From Stomoxys calcitrans (taxonomy: Eukaryota; Arthropoda; Insecta; Diptera; Muscidae): 64,000 bases of DNA. Under the pieces are notes generated by a model that searched no databases, was not told where the DNA came from, and saw only the letters and a program-made list of their open reading frames with translations. Where the stretch lies: positions 1,550,001-1,614,000 of the forward strand of contig NC_081552.1 in assembly GCF_963082655.1 (NCBI RefSeq), in the 5' to 3' direction. Made by a program: the position numbers and the translations under genes. Below are positions 1 through 12,732 of this stretch, in pieces. Numbering within the stretch: position 1 is the stretch's first letter; every line of letters starts with the position of its first letter.

Positions 1-535
1 AAATCGGCCCCTACTTTAATTTATGTCGAATATGATCGTGATTTTAAATAAAGAATTCTTACCGACATAAATATGTTCTAAGCCACACTGATAGAAAAAA
101 TACGTTGCAAATTCATCCACCTATGGTGTCATTATCATGCATTGGCGTTGTTGAAAATATTGTCAACGTGCGGGGTTGATTTTGTAAACGCGAGTTGTTA
201 TTTCATGCACCAGCACTCCAACCCTTTTAAAGTTAAAATGACTCTGAAACATTGTTTGTATTAGGGCTTCGGAGTTGAGCAATTTTATCTCGACTCTGAC
301 TCCAGACAAAGTAGTAAAAAATGTTTCAACAAAAAAAAATTAAACTTTTTAGAATTAAAAAAAAATTGCTATTTTTATACTAGACTGTGTATTCAATTTC
401 TCTGTTATTAAATTCAAGCTAGAGGTTTTTTTTTGTTGAAATTATTTTTCAATATTTCGTTGTGTTTCCCATTTGGATATAGCATATCCTTAAAATGAAT
501 TCCATTGTAAATTGATAAATAAACCAAATAAAACA
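1..535. other. AT-rich sequence, nothing identified
   Basis: No recognisable gene, RNA or repeat border was seen. The stretch is rich in A and T runs and ends where a degraded DINE-1-like copy begins. Confidence 0.5.
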
Positions 536-539
536 AGTA

Positions 540-1320
540 AAAGCGTGGATCGCATTTGTCGAGTTCTTTTCCCGGTGTCTCTTTTAAGGCAAACAAAGAA
601 TAATTAATAAGAACTGTTATGCTATTGGAGCTATGTCAAGTTATAGTCCGATTTGGACCATAAATTAATTGAATGTTGAATACCATAGAAGAAGAAGTCG
701 TGGAATTCATTGTGTAATATTTCAGTCCATTCGGATAAGAATTGCCTGTCTGTCAAATCGGATGAGAATTGCTCCCTCTAGAGGCTCAAGAAGTCAAGAC
801 CCAAGATCGATTTATATGCCAGCTATATCAAAACATGGACCGATTTGGCCCATTTACAATCCCAACCGATCTACACTAATAAAAAGTATTTGTGCAAAAT
901 TTCAAGCATCTAGCTTAAATTCTTCGAAAGTAAGCGTGCTTTCGACAGACAGACGGACGGACGGACATGGCTAGATCCACTTAAAACGTCATGACGGGCC
1001 ATACTTGGTTTAGAAGTTGGAGACCATAGACGAGGTAATTCTGCAAAATTACGGAGATCGGTTTATATGTGAGCTATATTAGGTTGTGAACCGAGTTGGA
1101 CCATACTTGGCACAGTTGCTGGAAGTCGCAGCAAAACAAATCAGATAAGAATTGCGCCCTATAGAGGCTCAAGATGTCAAGATCCGATATCGGTTTTTAA
1201 GACAGCTCTATAAAAACATGGACCGATATGGCCCATTTACAATCCCAACTGACTTACACAGATAAGACAACCGACCTACACTAACGGACGGATATGGTAA
1301 ATCGACTCAGAACGTCCAGA
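540..1320 (-). mobile_element. Degraded DINE-1-like (HINE) fragments
   Basis: Two pieces of the common repeat of this window. The first (about 540-1000) starts with the family's internal segment CGCATTTGTCGAGTTCTTTT and ends at the GGACGGACGGACATGGCTAGAT segment found next to the 5' end of intact copies. The second (about 1005-1320) repeats the same tandem units and ends in another GGACGGATATGG segment. The terminal hairpin and the TATACCC ends are missing, so both are old truncated copies. Open frames through here are repeat readings, not genes. Confidence 0.7.
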
Positions 1321-2094
1321 CGATCGAGAATATTATTTCATGAAAATTTTGTATTAAGGAAAAATTTTACAAAATTTTTGTCTCAAAAAAATTTCATTTA
1401 AATTTTGGTTTTAGAAATTAGAAATTTAGAGAAAATTGCATTGAAATTTTATCTTTAGAAAATTTTAAGCAAAATGTCAATAAAATTTTGTCTTTAAAAA
1501 ATTCTTTGAAATATTGTCTTAAAAGTGTGCTTAAAATTTTATGTTTTGAAAATTTTGTATTAAAAATTTGTCTTTAAAAAAGATTTCATTGAAAAATTTT
1601 GTAGAAAATATTGCATTAAAATTTTGTTTAAAAAAAAACTTCATCGAAATGTTGTCTTAAGAAAAAATGCATTGTAATTTTGTTTTGAAAAATTTTATTA
1701 AAATCTTCTATCTTTGTAACATTTTGACCAAAATTCTTACATATTTTAGGAGTTATAGAGGAAATAATTGTGTAATATGTTGAGAAGATCGGTTGATAAA
1801 TGCTCTTGCAAAGGCTCCAGAAGTGAGACCGGGCGACTCATATGCATGGAGCTGTATCTAAATCTGAACCGATTTCTATGAAATATCGGTATGAGTCAAA
1901 ATCGGGCGAACATATACACATATGGAGGCTTAATCCAAATCTGAACCTTTTTTTTCCAATTTCATAACAACGACAGACAGATGGACATAGCTAAATTGAA
2001 TCAGAAAGTGATTCTGAGTCGGCCGGTATGATTGTTAACAGATCTATCTCTCTTCCCTGTACCACAACGGTGATGTAGGGTATAAAAATAGCTA
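1320..2094 (-). mobile_element. HINE-like element, second subfamily with AAAATTTTGTC repeats
   Basis: About 430 bp of degenerate short tandem repeats built on AAAATTTTGTCTTTAGAAA is followed by an 'atctgaaccgat' unit, an ACAGACAGATGGACATAGCTA segment, and an end containing TACCACAACGGTGATGTAGGGTATA. This is the same architecture as the main family (core repeats, GGACA segment, GGGTATA 5' end) with different sequence, so I infer a second subfamily. A similar end occurs at 30740-30773, and a similar AT core near 63290-63540. Confidence 0.5.
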
Positions 2095-2099
2095 ATGTG

Positions 2100-2692
2100 C
2101 CCATTTTGGACATTTTCGTGGGGGTGGGGTGACCCCCTATACTTCGACTTGAATTTGTATACCAGATTCGTTATCAATTCCCGCATACTTTTCATTTGAT
2201 ATCCATATTGTCCTTATCGGGCCACTTTTGATTTTGGGTGGTGTTTTTGGGGTAACGGTGGAGGGTCCGCCCCCTTCCATTACCAATAAATTATAAACCC
2301 TATTCCTACTTCCTGACCATATTCGTAATCTATTCCCGAATACCTTTCATTTGAGTTCAATATTGTCATGATCTTAAAATAAACCTATTTTAAGGGGTGT
2401 TGGGGGCTGGTACTTGGACCCAACTTAAATTATGAAATTCGTACTCTACTCTGGCATACCTTTCATTTGAAACCCATATTGTCCCGATCGGTCCACTTTT
2501 ATTTTTGGGTAGTACTTTTGGGGTAAGGAGAAGGGTCCGCCTCCCTCCCGATACCAAAAAAATTATATAGCCTATGTTTCTAGGTTGGTCTGCAACCTCC
2601 ACAATCTGTGAACATTTCAAGGAAATCGGTTCAGCCGTTTTTTGATTATAAACGGAACAAACAAACAAACCGACAAACAATAATTTTATTTG
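2100..2692 (+). repeat. Tandem-unit element with CAAACAAACAAAC tail
   Basis: Units of roughly 130-160 bp recur, each marked by 'catttgatatccatattgtcc' or a close variant (near 2190, 2350 and 2460) and by GGGGTAA...GGGTCCGCC. The end reads ATCGGTTCAGCCGTTTTTTG, then repeated ACAAACAAAC and an AT-rich terminus. The same architecture occurs at 16480-17335. The class of mobile element is not clear to me; it could be a SINE-like or LINE-derived repeat. Confidence 0.5.
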
Positions 2693-2699
2693 ACTCATG

Positions 2700-4530
2700 A
2701 AAAGACAATGCCAGACAATAGGTTAATGTGATCAAAGACAAACGGTACTGGTGTGTCTACACCGAATATAAACAATAAAAATATTTGGTAATTTTGTCTT
2801 TATAGATTCCGCTTCCTTAAAGTCTTTTGCAGACAAAGAGGTTGCACAAAGCAGAGACACTCTTGTAGAAAGTTTTCCAGGAACGAATAGCAGAGATAAC
2901 CAATTTTTAAACAAAGAAGGTATAGCTTAATATATTTCTAAAATCCAAAAACAAAATATTTTTGTACAGCGTTAGATTTAACAATAATTATTGCAAGTTT
3001 ATTTCAAAATCTCAAAAATTTTATAGATTATTTTATTTACTTCATTTGGGAGAAACGCAAAAATTAAGTTTTGTTTTAAACAAAAATATGCTTTTCGAAA
3101 TTTCTCCCTTGAACTTTGACGACTATTCATTATTTTTGTCATTAAAATAGTCATTCCGATTAATTCCTATTCGCATTATTTTGATTTGCATGTATTACAC
3201 AATTCTGGGCGATATTTTCTTATTTTGGCTATTAAAAGATTTTTTAGTGAGTACCCCTAATTTTTTCGGCAAAGTGAAAATTTCGAAAGTGAAAATCACT
3301 GAAATTCCAGGCGCCCAGAACCGCGTCGCACGTCTATTTAGCCCCCAAAATTGTGCTTCAAATCTTGTGCCACAAACACAGAGTGTTTGAATATTTTGCC
3401 ATCAAATTATGTGGCATAATTTTGGGCGCTATTTTTCAGTTCTAAAGGATAACCAATGCATGAAATCATAAAAACAAAAATTTATAAAAAAATAACATTT
3501 ACTTTGAAGAATGTTGTATTTATTAAAAATTTAATCATTTAAAGCCAAATATGCATTTTAAATATGTATATACTTTTTTTTCATCAAATATATAAATGAA
3601 AATACAATAATTAAAGTTTTATGGAAGTACAACAAAATTTTGTTTCTATAAATTTAAAATAAATTATGATATTATTTACATAATCATTCATTAATGAATT
3701 AATATTAAAGGACTTTCTCTGGAAATCTGTCCGGTTTAGATTTTGCTTTCCATTATACAACTGAATTAAATTCTTCTTCTAAAAATTACTTTCAATGAGC
3801 GTTTCTCAGATTAAAGATATATACAGGTGTTTAATATAAATAAATAACAAGCATATAAATAACTCGAAAATTAAATACCGCCCCCGCCTTTTCCCAGATA
3901 ATTCGACTACAAACACCATGTAGAAGCATTTAACAACTAAGTTAGATAAGACAATATCTGCAGTTTGTAATCAGCCTCAGACAATGTAATACAACAACAG
4001 AGCAGACCAAAGCCTTCGGTGGGAATCGCGCTCAGCTTCCGGAGCCTCCTGCTCCGGTTTAAGTTTAAAGAAAGTTTAATTTCTATGACGTTTCAATGAT
4101 TGTTGCTCTGCCTAAATAAAATTAGAGGTTTTATAATAATGTACCACTAAAATCAGCAATAATTGGGCGTAAATATTCAACGTCATTTTTAAGGTCGAAG
4201 ATACCGTCACTAATTCATTTTCGAATTTCGACCATCAAAAAGCCTTCCGCAATTCGAAGAGGAATCGTATAGTAAGCAGTATTTCTTAAAATTTTGCTTT
4301 TTATTTTGTTTGGTGTTTTTCGAAGATGCCGAAAATTATTAATAAGAAAATTTTGTTTGAGTTGAGTATACAGTAGTGTAGTTTGTTGCAAAAAAATGCG
4401 GTTTAGCGCTTCTTCTGTAAAAAACAACCTCAAAATCGCTTTGACAAAAAACTTTTAATGTAGTTATATCTACATTTTAGAGGAAGGCATATAGCAGGCT
4501 TGTTGTTGACCCGTATCTCTTATACAGTGT
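2700..4530. other. No gene identified
   Basis: AT-rich, apparently single-copy sequence. Short related segments near 3200, 3345 and 3405 share a 'cacaattctgggcg' type core in direct and inverted order, perhaps the remains of an old element. A short hairpin, CCGGAGCCTCCTGCTCCGG, lies near 4038-4056. Open frames here look random and show no domain. Confidence 0.4.
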
Positions 4531-4531
4531 G

Positions 4532-5415
4532 AACAAGTCAAAGCGTGCAAAGTTCGGCCGGGCCGAATCTTATATACCCTCCACCATGGATCGCATTTGT
4601 CGAGTTCTTTTCCCGGCATCTCTTCTTAGGCAAAACAGGATATAAAAAAAGATTTGCTCTGCTATTAGAGCGATATCCAAATATGGTCCGGTTTGGACTA
4701 CAATTTAATTATATGTAGGGGATCTGTGTAAAATGTCAGCCAATTCGAATAAGAATTGCGCCCTTTGGGGGCTCAAGAAGTAAAATAGAGAGATTGATTT
4801 ATATGGGAGCCGTATCGGGCTATAGACCGATTCAGACCATAATAATTACGTATGTTGATGGTCATGAGATGATCCGTCGTACAAAATTTCAGGCAAATCG
4901 GATAATAATTGCGCCCTATAGAGGGTCAAGAAGTCAAGACCCAAGATCGGTTTATATGACAGCTATATCAGGTTATGGGCCGAATCGAACCACACTTGGC
5001 ACAGTTATTGGATATCATAACAAAACACGTCGTGCAAAATTTCATTCCAATCGGATAAGAATTGCGCACTCTAGAGGCTCAAGAAGTCAAGACCCAAGAT
5101 CGGTTAATATGGCAGCTATATCAAAACATGGACCGATATGGCCCATTTACAATACCAACCGACCTACACTAATAAGAAGTATTTATGCAAAATTTCAAGC
5201 GGCTAGCTTTACTAATTCGGAAGTTAGCGTGCTTTCGACAATCAGATGGACGGACGTACGGACAGAAAGACGGACAGACATGGCTAGATCGACATAAAAT
5301 GTTACGACGATCTGCAATATATATACTTTATGGGGTCTCAGACGAATATTTCGAGTAGTTACAAACAGAATGACGAAATTAGTATACCCCCATCCTATGG
5401 TGGAGGGTATAAAAA
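4532..5415 (-). mobile_element. DINE-1-like HINE, near full length
   Basis: On the plus strand it starts with AACAAGTCAAAGCGTGC, followed by the hairpin TTCGGCCGGGCCGAA (4553-4567) and TATACCCTCCACCATGGA. It contains three or four tandem units of about 115 bp ('atcggtttatatggcagc'), a CGGACAGACATGGCTAGATC segment, and the end CCTATGGTGGAGGGTATAAAA. Read on its own strand, TATACCCTCCACCAT lies at both ends as subterminal inverted repeats and the hairpin lies near the 3' end. These are features described for Helentron-derived DINE-1 elements. It encodes no protein. Confidence 0.8.
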
Positions 5416-5702
5416 CAGGATGTTAAAGGCGATAACTTTTGACTCCTAAATGCCTGCAGGCACACTTTTCAACTTCAGAACCTGTATAACAAAAACAAAA
5501 CTCAAAACTGTGTTTCCTGTCCATAGCCAGGAAAGTTCTAATCTTGATTATATCTTGCTAAGGATCGATCTCCCGCTTTGACTTCTTCAGCTCGTAAAAG
5601 GCGTATACTTTATCCGCTTTCCCCCAACTGGTAGCTGGTAAAGTACTCCTAGACACCTAAGCCAAGTAATGTCCAAATATGACCATTTTAGTCCCTAAAA
5701 TA

Positions 5703-6309
5703 AAGGGTGATTTTTTTGAGGTTAGGATTTTCATGCATTAGTATTTGACAGATCACGTGGGATTTCAGACATGGTGTCAAAGAGAAAGATGCTCAGTATG
5801 CTTTGACATTTCATCATGAATAGACTTACTAACGAGCAACGCTTGCAAATCATTGAATTTTATTACCAAAATCAGTGTTCGGTTCGAAATGTGTTCATTC
5901 GTCGTAACGTTGCGTCCAACAGCATCTTTGAAAAAATACGGTCCAATGATTCCACCAGCGTACAAACCACACCAAACAGTGCATTTTTCGGGATGCATGG
6001 GCAGTTCTTGAACAGCTTCTGGTTGCTCTTCACTCCAAATGCGGCAATTTTGCTTATTTACGTAGCCATTCAACCAGAAATGAGCCTCATCGCTGAACAA
6101 AATTTGTCAAAATTTGAACACATTTCGAACCGAACACTGATTTTGGTAATAAAATTCAATGATTTGCAAGCGTTGCTCGTTAGTAAGTCTATTCATGATG
6201 AAATGTCAAAGCATACTGAGCATCTTTCTCTTTGACACCATGTCTGAAATCCCACGTGATCTGTCAAATACTAATGCATGAAAATCCTAACCTCAAAAAA
6301 ATCACCCTT
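5703..6309 (-). mobile_element. Palindromic Tc1/mariner-type fold-back element
   Basis: A 607-bp element bounded by TA on both sides (5701-5702 and 6310-6311). The arms 5703-5897 and 6115-6309 are perfect inverted repeats of 195 bp, beginning AAGGGTGATTTTTTTGAGG. Read outside-in, each arm carries the start of a transposase gene (MNRLTNEQRLQIIEFYYQN). The 217-bp centre, read on the minus strand, encodes a middle piece of the transposase that includes SDEAHFWLNGYVNKQNC. The element therefore seems to have arisen from an autonomous copy by internal deletion and inversion of one end. It cannot make a transposase. Identical arms imply recent formation or homogenisation. Confidence 0.85.
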
Positions 6310-6394
6310 TATGTTACTGTGAGTTGAATTAAACGATTCGATTTAAGAACCAAATATGGCTTTAAGTTAATCATATTTCAATATAACTAACATT

Positions 6395-6715
6395 CAAAAC
6401 GATCTCCCGAGCTGATAAAATTCGTGTTAATCAGACTCATACTCATAAAGATATTAGACCACTCCATACCCATACAAGCTTTGTAACCCTCCATACCCAT
6501 GTTAAGGACAGTCCAAATTGAACCATATCTGGATATAGCTCCCAAATGGACTGGTTGCCCAGTTTGAGTTCGTAAAGGGCTTATTATGTCGTTTGAAATT
6601 TTGCACCAATGCCTCCTATTGATGTAGTGCGGTTTGGATCGTAAATAGGTCAAATTGGTCCACGTTTAAATATAGTTCCCATATAAACCGATCTTTTGAA
6701 TTTGGTTTTTCTTCG
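6395..6715. repeat. Degenerate HINE-like units
   Basis: Scattered units such as CAAATTGGTCCACGTTTAAATATAG and 'cccatataaaccgatc' resemble the internal repeats of the DINE-1-like family, but no ends can be found. Confidence 0.35.
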
Positions 6716-6717
6716 GT

Positions 6718-7072
6718 CCCTGGAGAGCGTAGGCCACCGTAGAGTAGATGTAAGCATGTCCACCTATGACGCTGAACGCCTGGGTTCGAATTCTGGCGTG
6801 AACATCAGAAAAAATTGTCAGCGGTTGTTATCCCCTCCCTAATGATGGCGACATTTGTGAGGAACTTTGCCATTTGAAAAAATAGGATGGCAGCCATGTA
6901 AAAACTTCTCCTCAGAGAGATGTCGCACTGCGCCACGCCGTACGGATTCGGCTATAAAAAGGAGGCCCCTTATCATTGAGCTTAAACTTGGATCGGGCAG
7001 CACTCGTTGATATGTGAGACGTTTGCCCCTGTTCCTTAATGGAATGTTCATGGGCAAATTTGCATTTGGTTC
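6718..7072 (+). mobile_element. tRNA-derived SINE
   Basis: The left part looks like a degraded tRNA: an A-box-like segment near 6740-6756 (TAGAGTAGATGTAAGC) and a B-box GGGTTCGAATTC near 6782-6793. It is followed by a body with 'cagcggttgttatcccc' and 'ggaggccccttatcattgag' and an end near TTAATGGAATGTTCATGGG. Two more copies occur in the window: one split by a LINE (45758-45906 and 49035-49175) and one inverted at 61433-61730. This class is copied by LINE machinery from an internal RNA polymerase III promoter. Confidence 0.75.
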
Positions 7073-7089
7073 CTAGAGAGAGCAAGTAT

Positions 7090-9480
7090 CCGATTGGGCA
7101 AATAATTAGCATATAGTGACTGACTATGGTCCAAATCAATCTGTAGCCTAAGAAAAGCTCCCAAATGAGTCCAGTCGTAAGATACATGACACACTAGCAG
7201 ACAGACGGATTTCTACAAATCATACAAATTTTCATACACGTGTACTGTAAATTCTGCGATCACTTATATGGGTATGGGATGAGTGAATGAGAATAAGCTA
7301 CAAAGTTGTTATGCCCAACATGACATGTACCATTACATCTTTCACTTTCGAAACTTTAGATTTAGTGTCATCCATTTTTCCATATTGTGTTAAAAATGTT
7401 CAAAATTTAGGCGGGTCACTTATGGGTTTTCTCGGCTAGAATTGTGCCCAATGCTGGAGAACATTTGTTGATTTATACGAATCTATTCATTAAGGTATGG
7501 GAAGCAATTGGCCACTGCTTACGCGCATAGCATTGCCAAACACTCAAATAACTTTCATTTTTGTTTTGGCCAATTTCACTCAGACTCTGTCCATAAATTA
7601 CAGTTTCATTCGCCATACATTCTGGAGGGCATGTTTGGAATAGCCAAGAAATTGTTTTAGACCGTTCAAAGCAAATGGGTTTATTGAAACCGAAAACAAC
7701 CATTTGGCGAGCCAAGCCGAGATGAAAGAAAATTAGTAACTTATATAGAATTCCAATCAGTTGGCTAGCAATTAAGTCCGAAAAGAAAGTGGTGGAGATT
7801 TGGACAGTTCTTTTTCGCATGATTATTGGCTTCGTTGCCGGAGAACTAAATAAACAAATACTTCTGGGAGGCAGTGTTTCAATGCTAATGGTCCTTTTAA
7901 AGGTCATTTCAGTTGCTCAAACGAATAGTTTCACTTTGGCAGGCCATAGTTGCGCTGAAAATCTGATTGAAAGTCAAACTTTCTTTAACACTTTTGATGT
8001 CTTCTACTCTTTAAGTGGAGGACGGGGGGGTCGCTTTAAAAATGATTAGATTCAACAACAGCATTAATTTCTCCCCCCGGGAAAGGTTTAATAGTTGGGG
8101 GAGAGGGAGATGTGGGGTGGGTTTAAACAGAATTGCTTATTGAATTGATTCCCATGGTGGGTTGGCAGCGAGGAGAATTAAATGCTCCGAGTTTGTTAAG
8201 ACGACCGTCTGCCTATTGGCCAGAGCAATGAAGGTGCGATTGATGTCTTATATCGGTCGAGCGATCGGTTGGTCGTGGCCGCCTTTTGCGGTCTATGCGG
8301 TTGACTGGAAAGTGATTAAACGTGTTGCCATTATCCAAAAACAAAAAGCAACTTTGACCCCAACCGATTTTGCATCATTAATTTTGCATAAATGTTCAAC
8401 TAAAGTCATAAACGGAAATTTACGAGCAAAATATGTTGGTTCTTTTGCTTTGACGTTCTTGCTCTTGGCTCTAGCGATGTGCGGGTGTTTGATGCTGCAT
8501 GGAAGTGTTCTGCTTTCATCTCCTTTCTCATCGGCGCTGTGGGATATCTTGCCGTCACCCTTTGTCTGTCAGTTCCTGGACGACAGCAACCAGATTGGCA
8601 ACTAATACCATTCATATCTATGGGAGTCTATGTTGTGAGCTATGTGTGTAAGCTATTCTTGGTTAGTTCTTTGTTCTCTCCTCTGTATTTTTATTGGCCA
8701 AGCTATTACTTTAGCGACAAAATCGGGTCAAATGTCATACTTTTTCTGCTTAAGAACAGCACGTCCGAAGGGAAAATCTAACAATAACTTATTTAAGCCA
8801 TTTAATGTTTTACATAAATTTCTTTCTCTTCATAAAGCCCGACAGAAAAGGTCATTTATGATAAATATTTTGACATGTTTTTTCTCCAATGATGGCAGCA
8901 TAGGTTTGGAGTGTTTTGATTTTTTTTTTTTTTCATTATTATTTTCCGCCAGCAAATGGAAAGGTTTAAGGCTGATGGCACTGTCAGTTTAAGTTACATT
9001 GTCTAGTGAAAAACGAGATGCGATTAGAGTGACTTTAAGGATCTAAATGTTTGGTGATCCGTAATAAACGTGGCCGCAATCCAGCTATTAATACTTCACT
9101 TATGTTGGGCGAATCCAACATTGAAATAGCAGAATCAGCCAACAACCCTTGGCGTTACATTACAACAAACCATTTCAAAGAGCTATCTCTAACCGTTCTC
9201 CAATGGCATATTTTTTCGATTCTATCCCACACACGCTTCACTAATAGAATGTTACATCCATACCATAGCCTTTATTTGAATACCATAGAATCGTTAAAAC
9301 AGTGGTGGGCACACTAACTTGCTTCCAAATTACTGTCGAATCCGCTTAATTGAACAAACTTTAATACAATAAATCGGTTCATTTAAAAAATCACTTGAAC
9401 TAATTGATTTTATGGGCCTTTTAACACATTTCACTCTGCTTCACAGGGTTGTGGGGCAACAAACCACAGGAATAAGTTAG
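7090..9480. other. Apparently single-copy region, no gene supported
   Basis: This is one of the less repetitive stretches. Several open frames of 60-147 codons exist (for example 8162-8605 on + and 7473-7907 on -), but none has a domain, signal peptide or paralogue in the window that I can recognise, and they overlap on both strands. It may be intron or intergenic DNA. Confidence 0.4.
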
Positions 9481-9484
9481 ATCA

Positions 9485-9950
9485 TCAAAATTCCGTACCG
9501 AAGTTGATAATGGACCTAGAACTAAATCTCCAAACTTGGTTCATATCGGTTGGGGTATAGATAGAGTTCCCATATATATTAATCATGCGATATAGACTTT
9601 TAAAGCTGTACTAGCAACAATTTTGAATGTTTTCATGAGATATTTTATTTGGCGTCGCAATATGTGAGCAAAATTCCATCCAAATTGGTTCAGATTTAGA
9701 TATTGCTCCCATAGATATCATTCATCAGATATGGACTTTTAAAGCTGTAGTAGCCACAATTTTGGCCCCTTCTTTACAAAATTTAATGGGTTTTGGATTC
9801 TTCTCCAACCAAAACATAAAAATGTTTAAATTTTTAAGCTTTACGCCATCCGAAATCAAATTTTTATGAAAAGGCGCGGATGGGCAATGGTAATTTTTTC
9901 ACAGAATGAAAGTACATATTAGTACCTTTCAACACATATTTATTTTTTCA
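9485..9950. repeat. Tandem-unit repeat, 'gatatagacttttaaagctgta' type
   Basis: Two units about 130 bp apart share 'atatagacttttaaagctgta' (near 9589 and 9730) and 'aattttggttcagatttagat'-like segments. They resemble the third repeat family seen at 26535-26935 and 31920-32440. Ends are not resolved. Confidence 0.4.
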
Positions 9951-9965
9951 CGGATACACCCCGAT

Positions 9966-11405
9966 ACCAAAAGGCATTACGTTCGGCCGGGCCGAACTTT
10001 GGATACCCACCACCTGGAGTATATATGTAAACCCCCTTTCGTCACAATCCGGTGAATATTGGATAACTTGTGCACCCAAATTCGGCACGGACATTGAGTG
10101 GTCTCATAAATATAAGTCTCTGTTCAATTTTGTAGAACATAATATTGATCTTTTTGGCAGCTATATCTTAATATAAACCGATCTGAACCATAAAGGACAT
10201 GGATGTCGAAAAGCCTAACATCAGTCACTGGGTCAAATTTCAACGAAATCGGATAATAAATGCACTTTTTATAGGGCCAAGACTTTAAATCGAGAGTTCT
10301 TTTCATATGGCACCCTTATCCAAATCTGGACCGATGTGGACCAAATTAAACAAGGGTATAATAATGATCCTATTTAATTATAACTCTATACTATATACGT
10401 AGTTATATCTTAATAGGGGCTGGTCTCGATCATATTTTTGAGGTCCCGAGAACTCATATCCAAGTAACATTTTCAGACAATAAATCTACTTTTTAGGGAA
10501 TTAAGATCCTAAATTGGAAGATCGATCTATATGGCAGCTATATCTATATAGTCTGAACTGACCCCTATTTAGGATGGATGTCGGGAGGCTTAAAACAATT
10601 CACCATTTCAAATTTCAGCGAAATTGGATAAAACATAAAGATTTTATGGGTTTCAGACCCTTTATCGGCAGATCGGTCTATATGACAGCTATATCTAAAT
10701 ATAGTCCGATCTGAACCATATTTGGGTCAGATGTCGGGAGGCTTAAGATAACTCACTGTTTCAAATTTCAGCGAAATCGGGTAATAAATAAAACTTGTAT
10801 GACCTTCAGACCCCTTATCGGCGGATCGGTCTATATGACGGCTATAGTCATATAATATAGTCCTATCTGAACGACACTTGGTTCCGATGCTGGGTGGCCT
10901 AAAACTACTCATTGTTTAAAATTTCAGCGAATTTGGTTAAAAAATAAAGCTTTTATGGAGTTCAGACCCTTTATTGGCAGATAGGTCTATATTTGAGTCA
11001 GACGCCGGGAAGCCTTAAACTACTCACTGTTTCAAATTTCAGCAAAATCGGATAAAAAATAAATCATTTATTGGCATTAGACCCTTTATCGGCAGATCGG
11101 TCTATATAGCAGCTATATTCAAATATGGTCCGATTTACCCCGTACACGAACTTAACCAGCGTGCATCAAAAAGACATATCTCTGCCAAATTTCAGCTCAA
11201 TATCTCCAAATTTCAGCTCAATAAAGCCAGTAGAGTGATTACAACAGACGGACGGACAGACACACGGACATTGTTAAATCGTCTTAGAATTTTACGACGA
11301 TTCGAAATATATATACCTTGTAGGGTCGGAAATTGATATTTCGATGTGATACAAATGGAATGACTAAATGAATATGCCCCCTATCCTACGGTGGTGGGTA
11401 TAAAA
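9966..11405 (-). mobile_element. DINE-1-like HINE, long copy
   Basis: Plus-strand left end has the hairpin GTTCGGCCGGGCCGAAC (9980-9996) followed by ATACCCACCACC; the right end is ACGGTGGTGGGTATAAAAA. Between them lie about seven tandem units marked 'gatcggtctatatgacagctatatc' and then ACGGACGGACAGACACACGGACA. The copy is longer than its relatives (about 1.44 kb) because it has more internal units, so unit number varies between copies. Confidence 0.8.
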
Positions 11406-11569
11406 ATGTATCACATATTAGCTCAAAAATATATTTAGCACATTGAATATTTTAATTACTTGCAACATTTTAATTACTCGTACTATCTTATTTTACATAC
11501 ATTTCCGTTTTAAAACAATTATTGAAATATTAATGTTGATTGTTTGGCGCCTAAAATACTTTCAGTTAT

Positions 11570-12527
11570 TATACCCTCCACCTTAGAATGGGGGGTACAC
11601 TAATTTCGTCATTCTGTTTGTAACTACTCGAAATATTCGTCTGAGACCCCATAAACTATATACATTTTTGATCGTCGCGAAATTTTATGTCGATCTAGCC
11701 ATGTCCGTCCGCTAACTTCCGAAGGAGTAAAGCTACCCGCTTGAAATTTTGCACACATATTTCTTATTAGTGTAGGTCGTATTGTAAATGGGCCATATCG
11801 GTCCATGTTTTGATATAGCTGCCATATAAACCGATCTTGGGTCCTGACTTCTTGAGCCTCTAGAAGGCGCAATTCTCATCCGATTGGAATGAATGGAATG
11901 GAATTTTGCACGACGTGTTTTGTTATGATATCCAACAACTGTGCCATGTATGGTTCAAATCGGTTTATAATCTGGTATAGCTGTCATATAAACCGATCTT
12001 GGATCTTGGCTTCTTGAGCCGCTAGAGGGCGCAATTCTTATCCGATTTTATTGAAATTTTGCACGTAGTGTTTTGGTATTACTTTCAACAGCTGTGATAA
12101 GTACGATTCCAATCGGTTCATAATCTGGTATAGCTGTCATATAAACCAATCTTGACTTCTTAAGCCAATTGAGCGGGCAATTCTCATCTGATTTGGCAGA
12201 AATTTTGCATGAGTTGTTTTGTTATGACTTCCAATAACTTTGCTAAGTATGGCGTAAATCGATATAGAACCTGATATAGCTGCCATATAAACCGATCTGG
12301 GATCTTGACTTCTTGAACCTCTAGATGTCGCAATTCTCATCCGATTTGGCTGAAATTGTGTACAACGGCTTCTCTCATGACCTTCAACATACGTGTCTAG
12401 TATAGTCTGAATCGATCAATAGCTTGATACAGCTCCCATATAAACCTATCTCTCGATTTTGCTTCTTGAGCCCCTACAAGGCGCAATTCTTATACGAATG
12501 AACTGAAATATTACACAATGACTTCTA
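11570..12527 (+). mobile_element. DINE-1-like HINE, 5' part
   Basis: Begins TATACCCTCCACCTTAGAATGG, then 'gaccccataaactatatac' and 'tcgatctagccatgtccgtcc', the segment that aligns with Drosophila DINE-1. It continues through five tandem units ending at the mariner derivative at 12528. The 3' hairpin is absent. With the inverted copy at 12733-13162 it forms a head-out pair around the mariner piece. Confidence 0.75.
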
Positions 12528-12732
12528 TTGGGTTGCCCAAAAAGTAATTGCGGATTTTTTAAAAGAAAGTAAATGCATTTTTAATAAAACTTAGAATGAA
12601 CTTTAATCAAATATACTTTTTTTACACTTTTTTTCTGAATGAAGAAGAAAGAATGCAATTACAGAGTCACAAGCTGTGAAAAAATTTGTCAACGCCGACT
12701 ATATGAAAAATCCGCAATTACTTTTTGGGCAA
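12528..12732. mobile_element. Internally deleted mariner (MITE-like)
   Basis: About 205 bp with ends TTGGGTTGCCCAAAAAGTAA and, inverted, AATTACTTTTTGGGCAA, the same terminal repeats as the mariner at 25156-26303. Most of the transposase gene is gone. TA precedes the left end (12526-12527). It sits at the junction of two oppositely oriented HINE fragments. Confidence 0.8.

Noticed and set aside
4794..5297. 167-codon open frame with repeated YMAAISGYGP/KFQANRIRIA-like units
   Set aside because: It is a reading of the tandem units of a DINE-1-like element; the same phrases appear in many frames and copies, on both strands, with stops in most copies.
8162..8605. 147-codon frame with a hydrophobic stretch
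   Set aside because: No recognisable domain, overlapping alternative frames of similar length on both strands, and no splice or poly(A) context.
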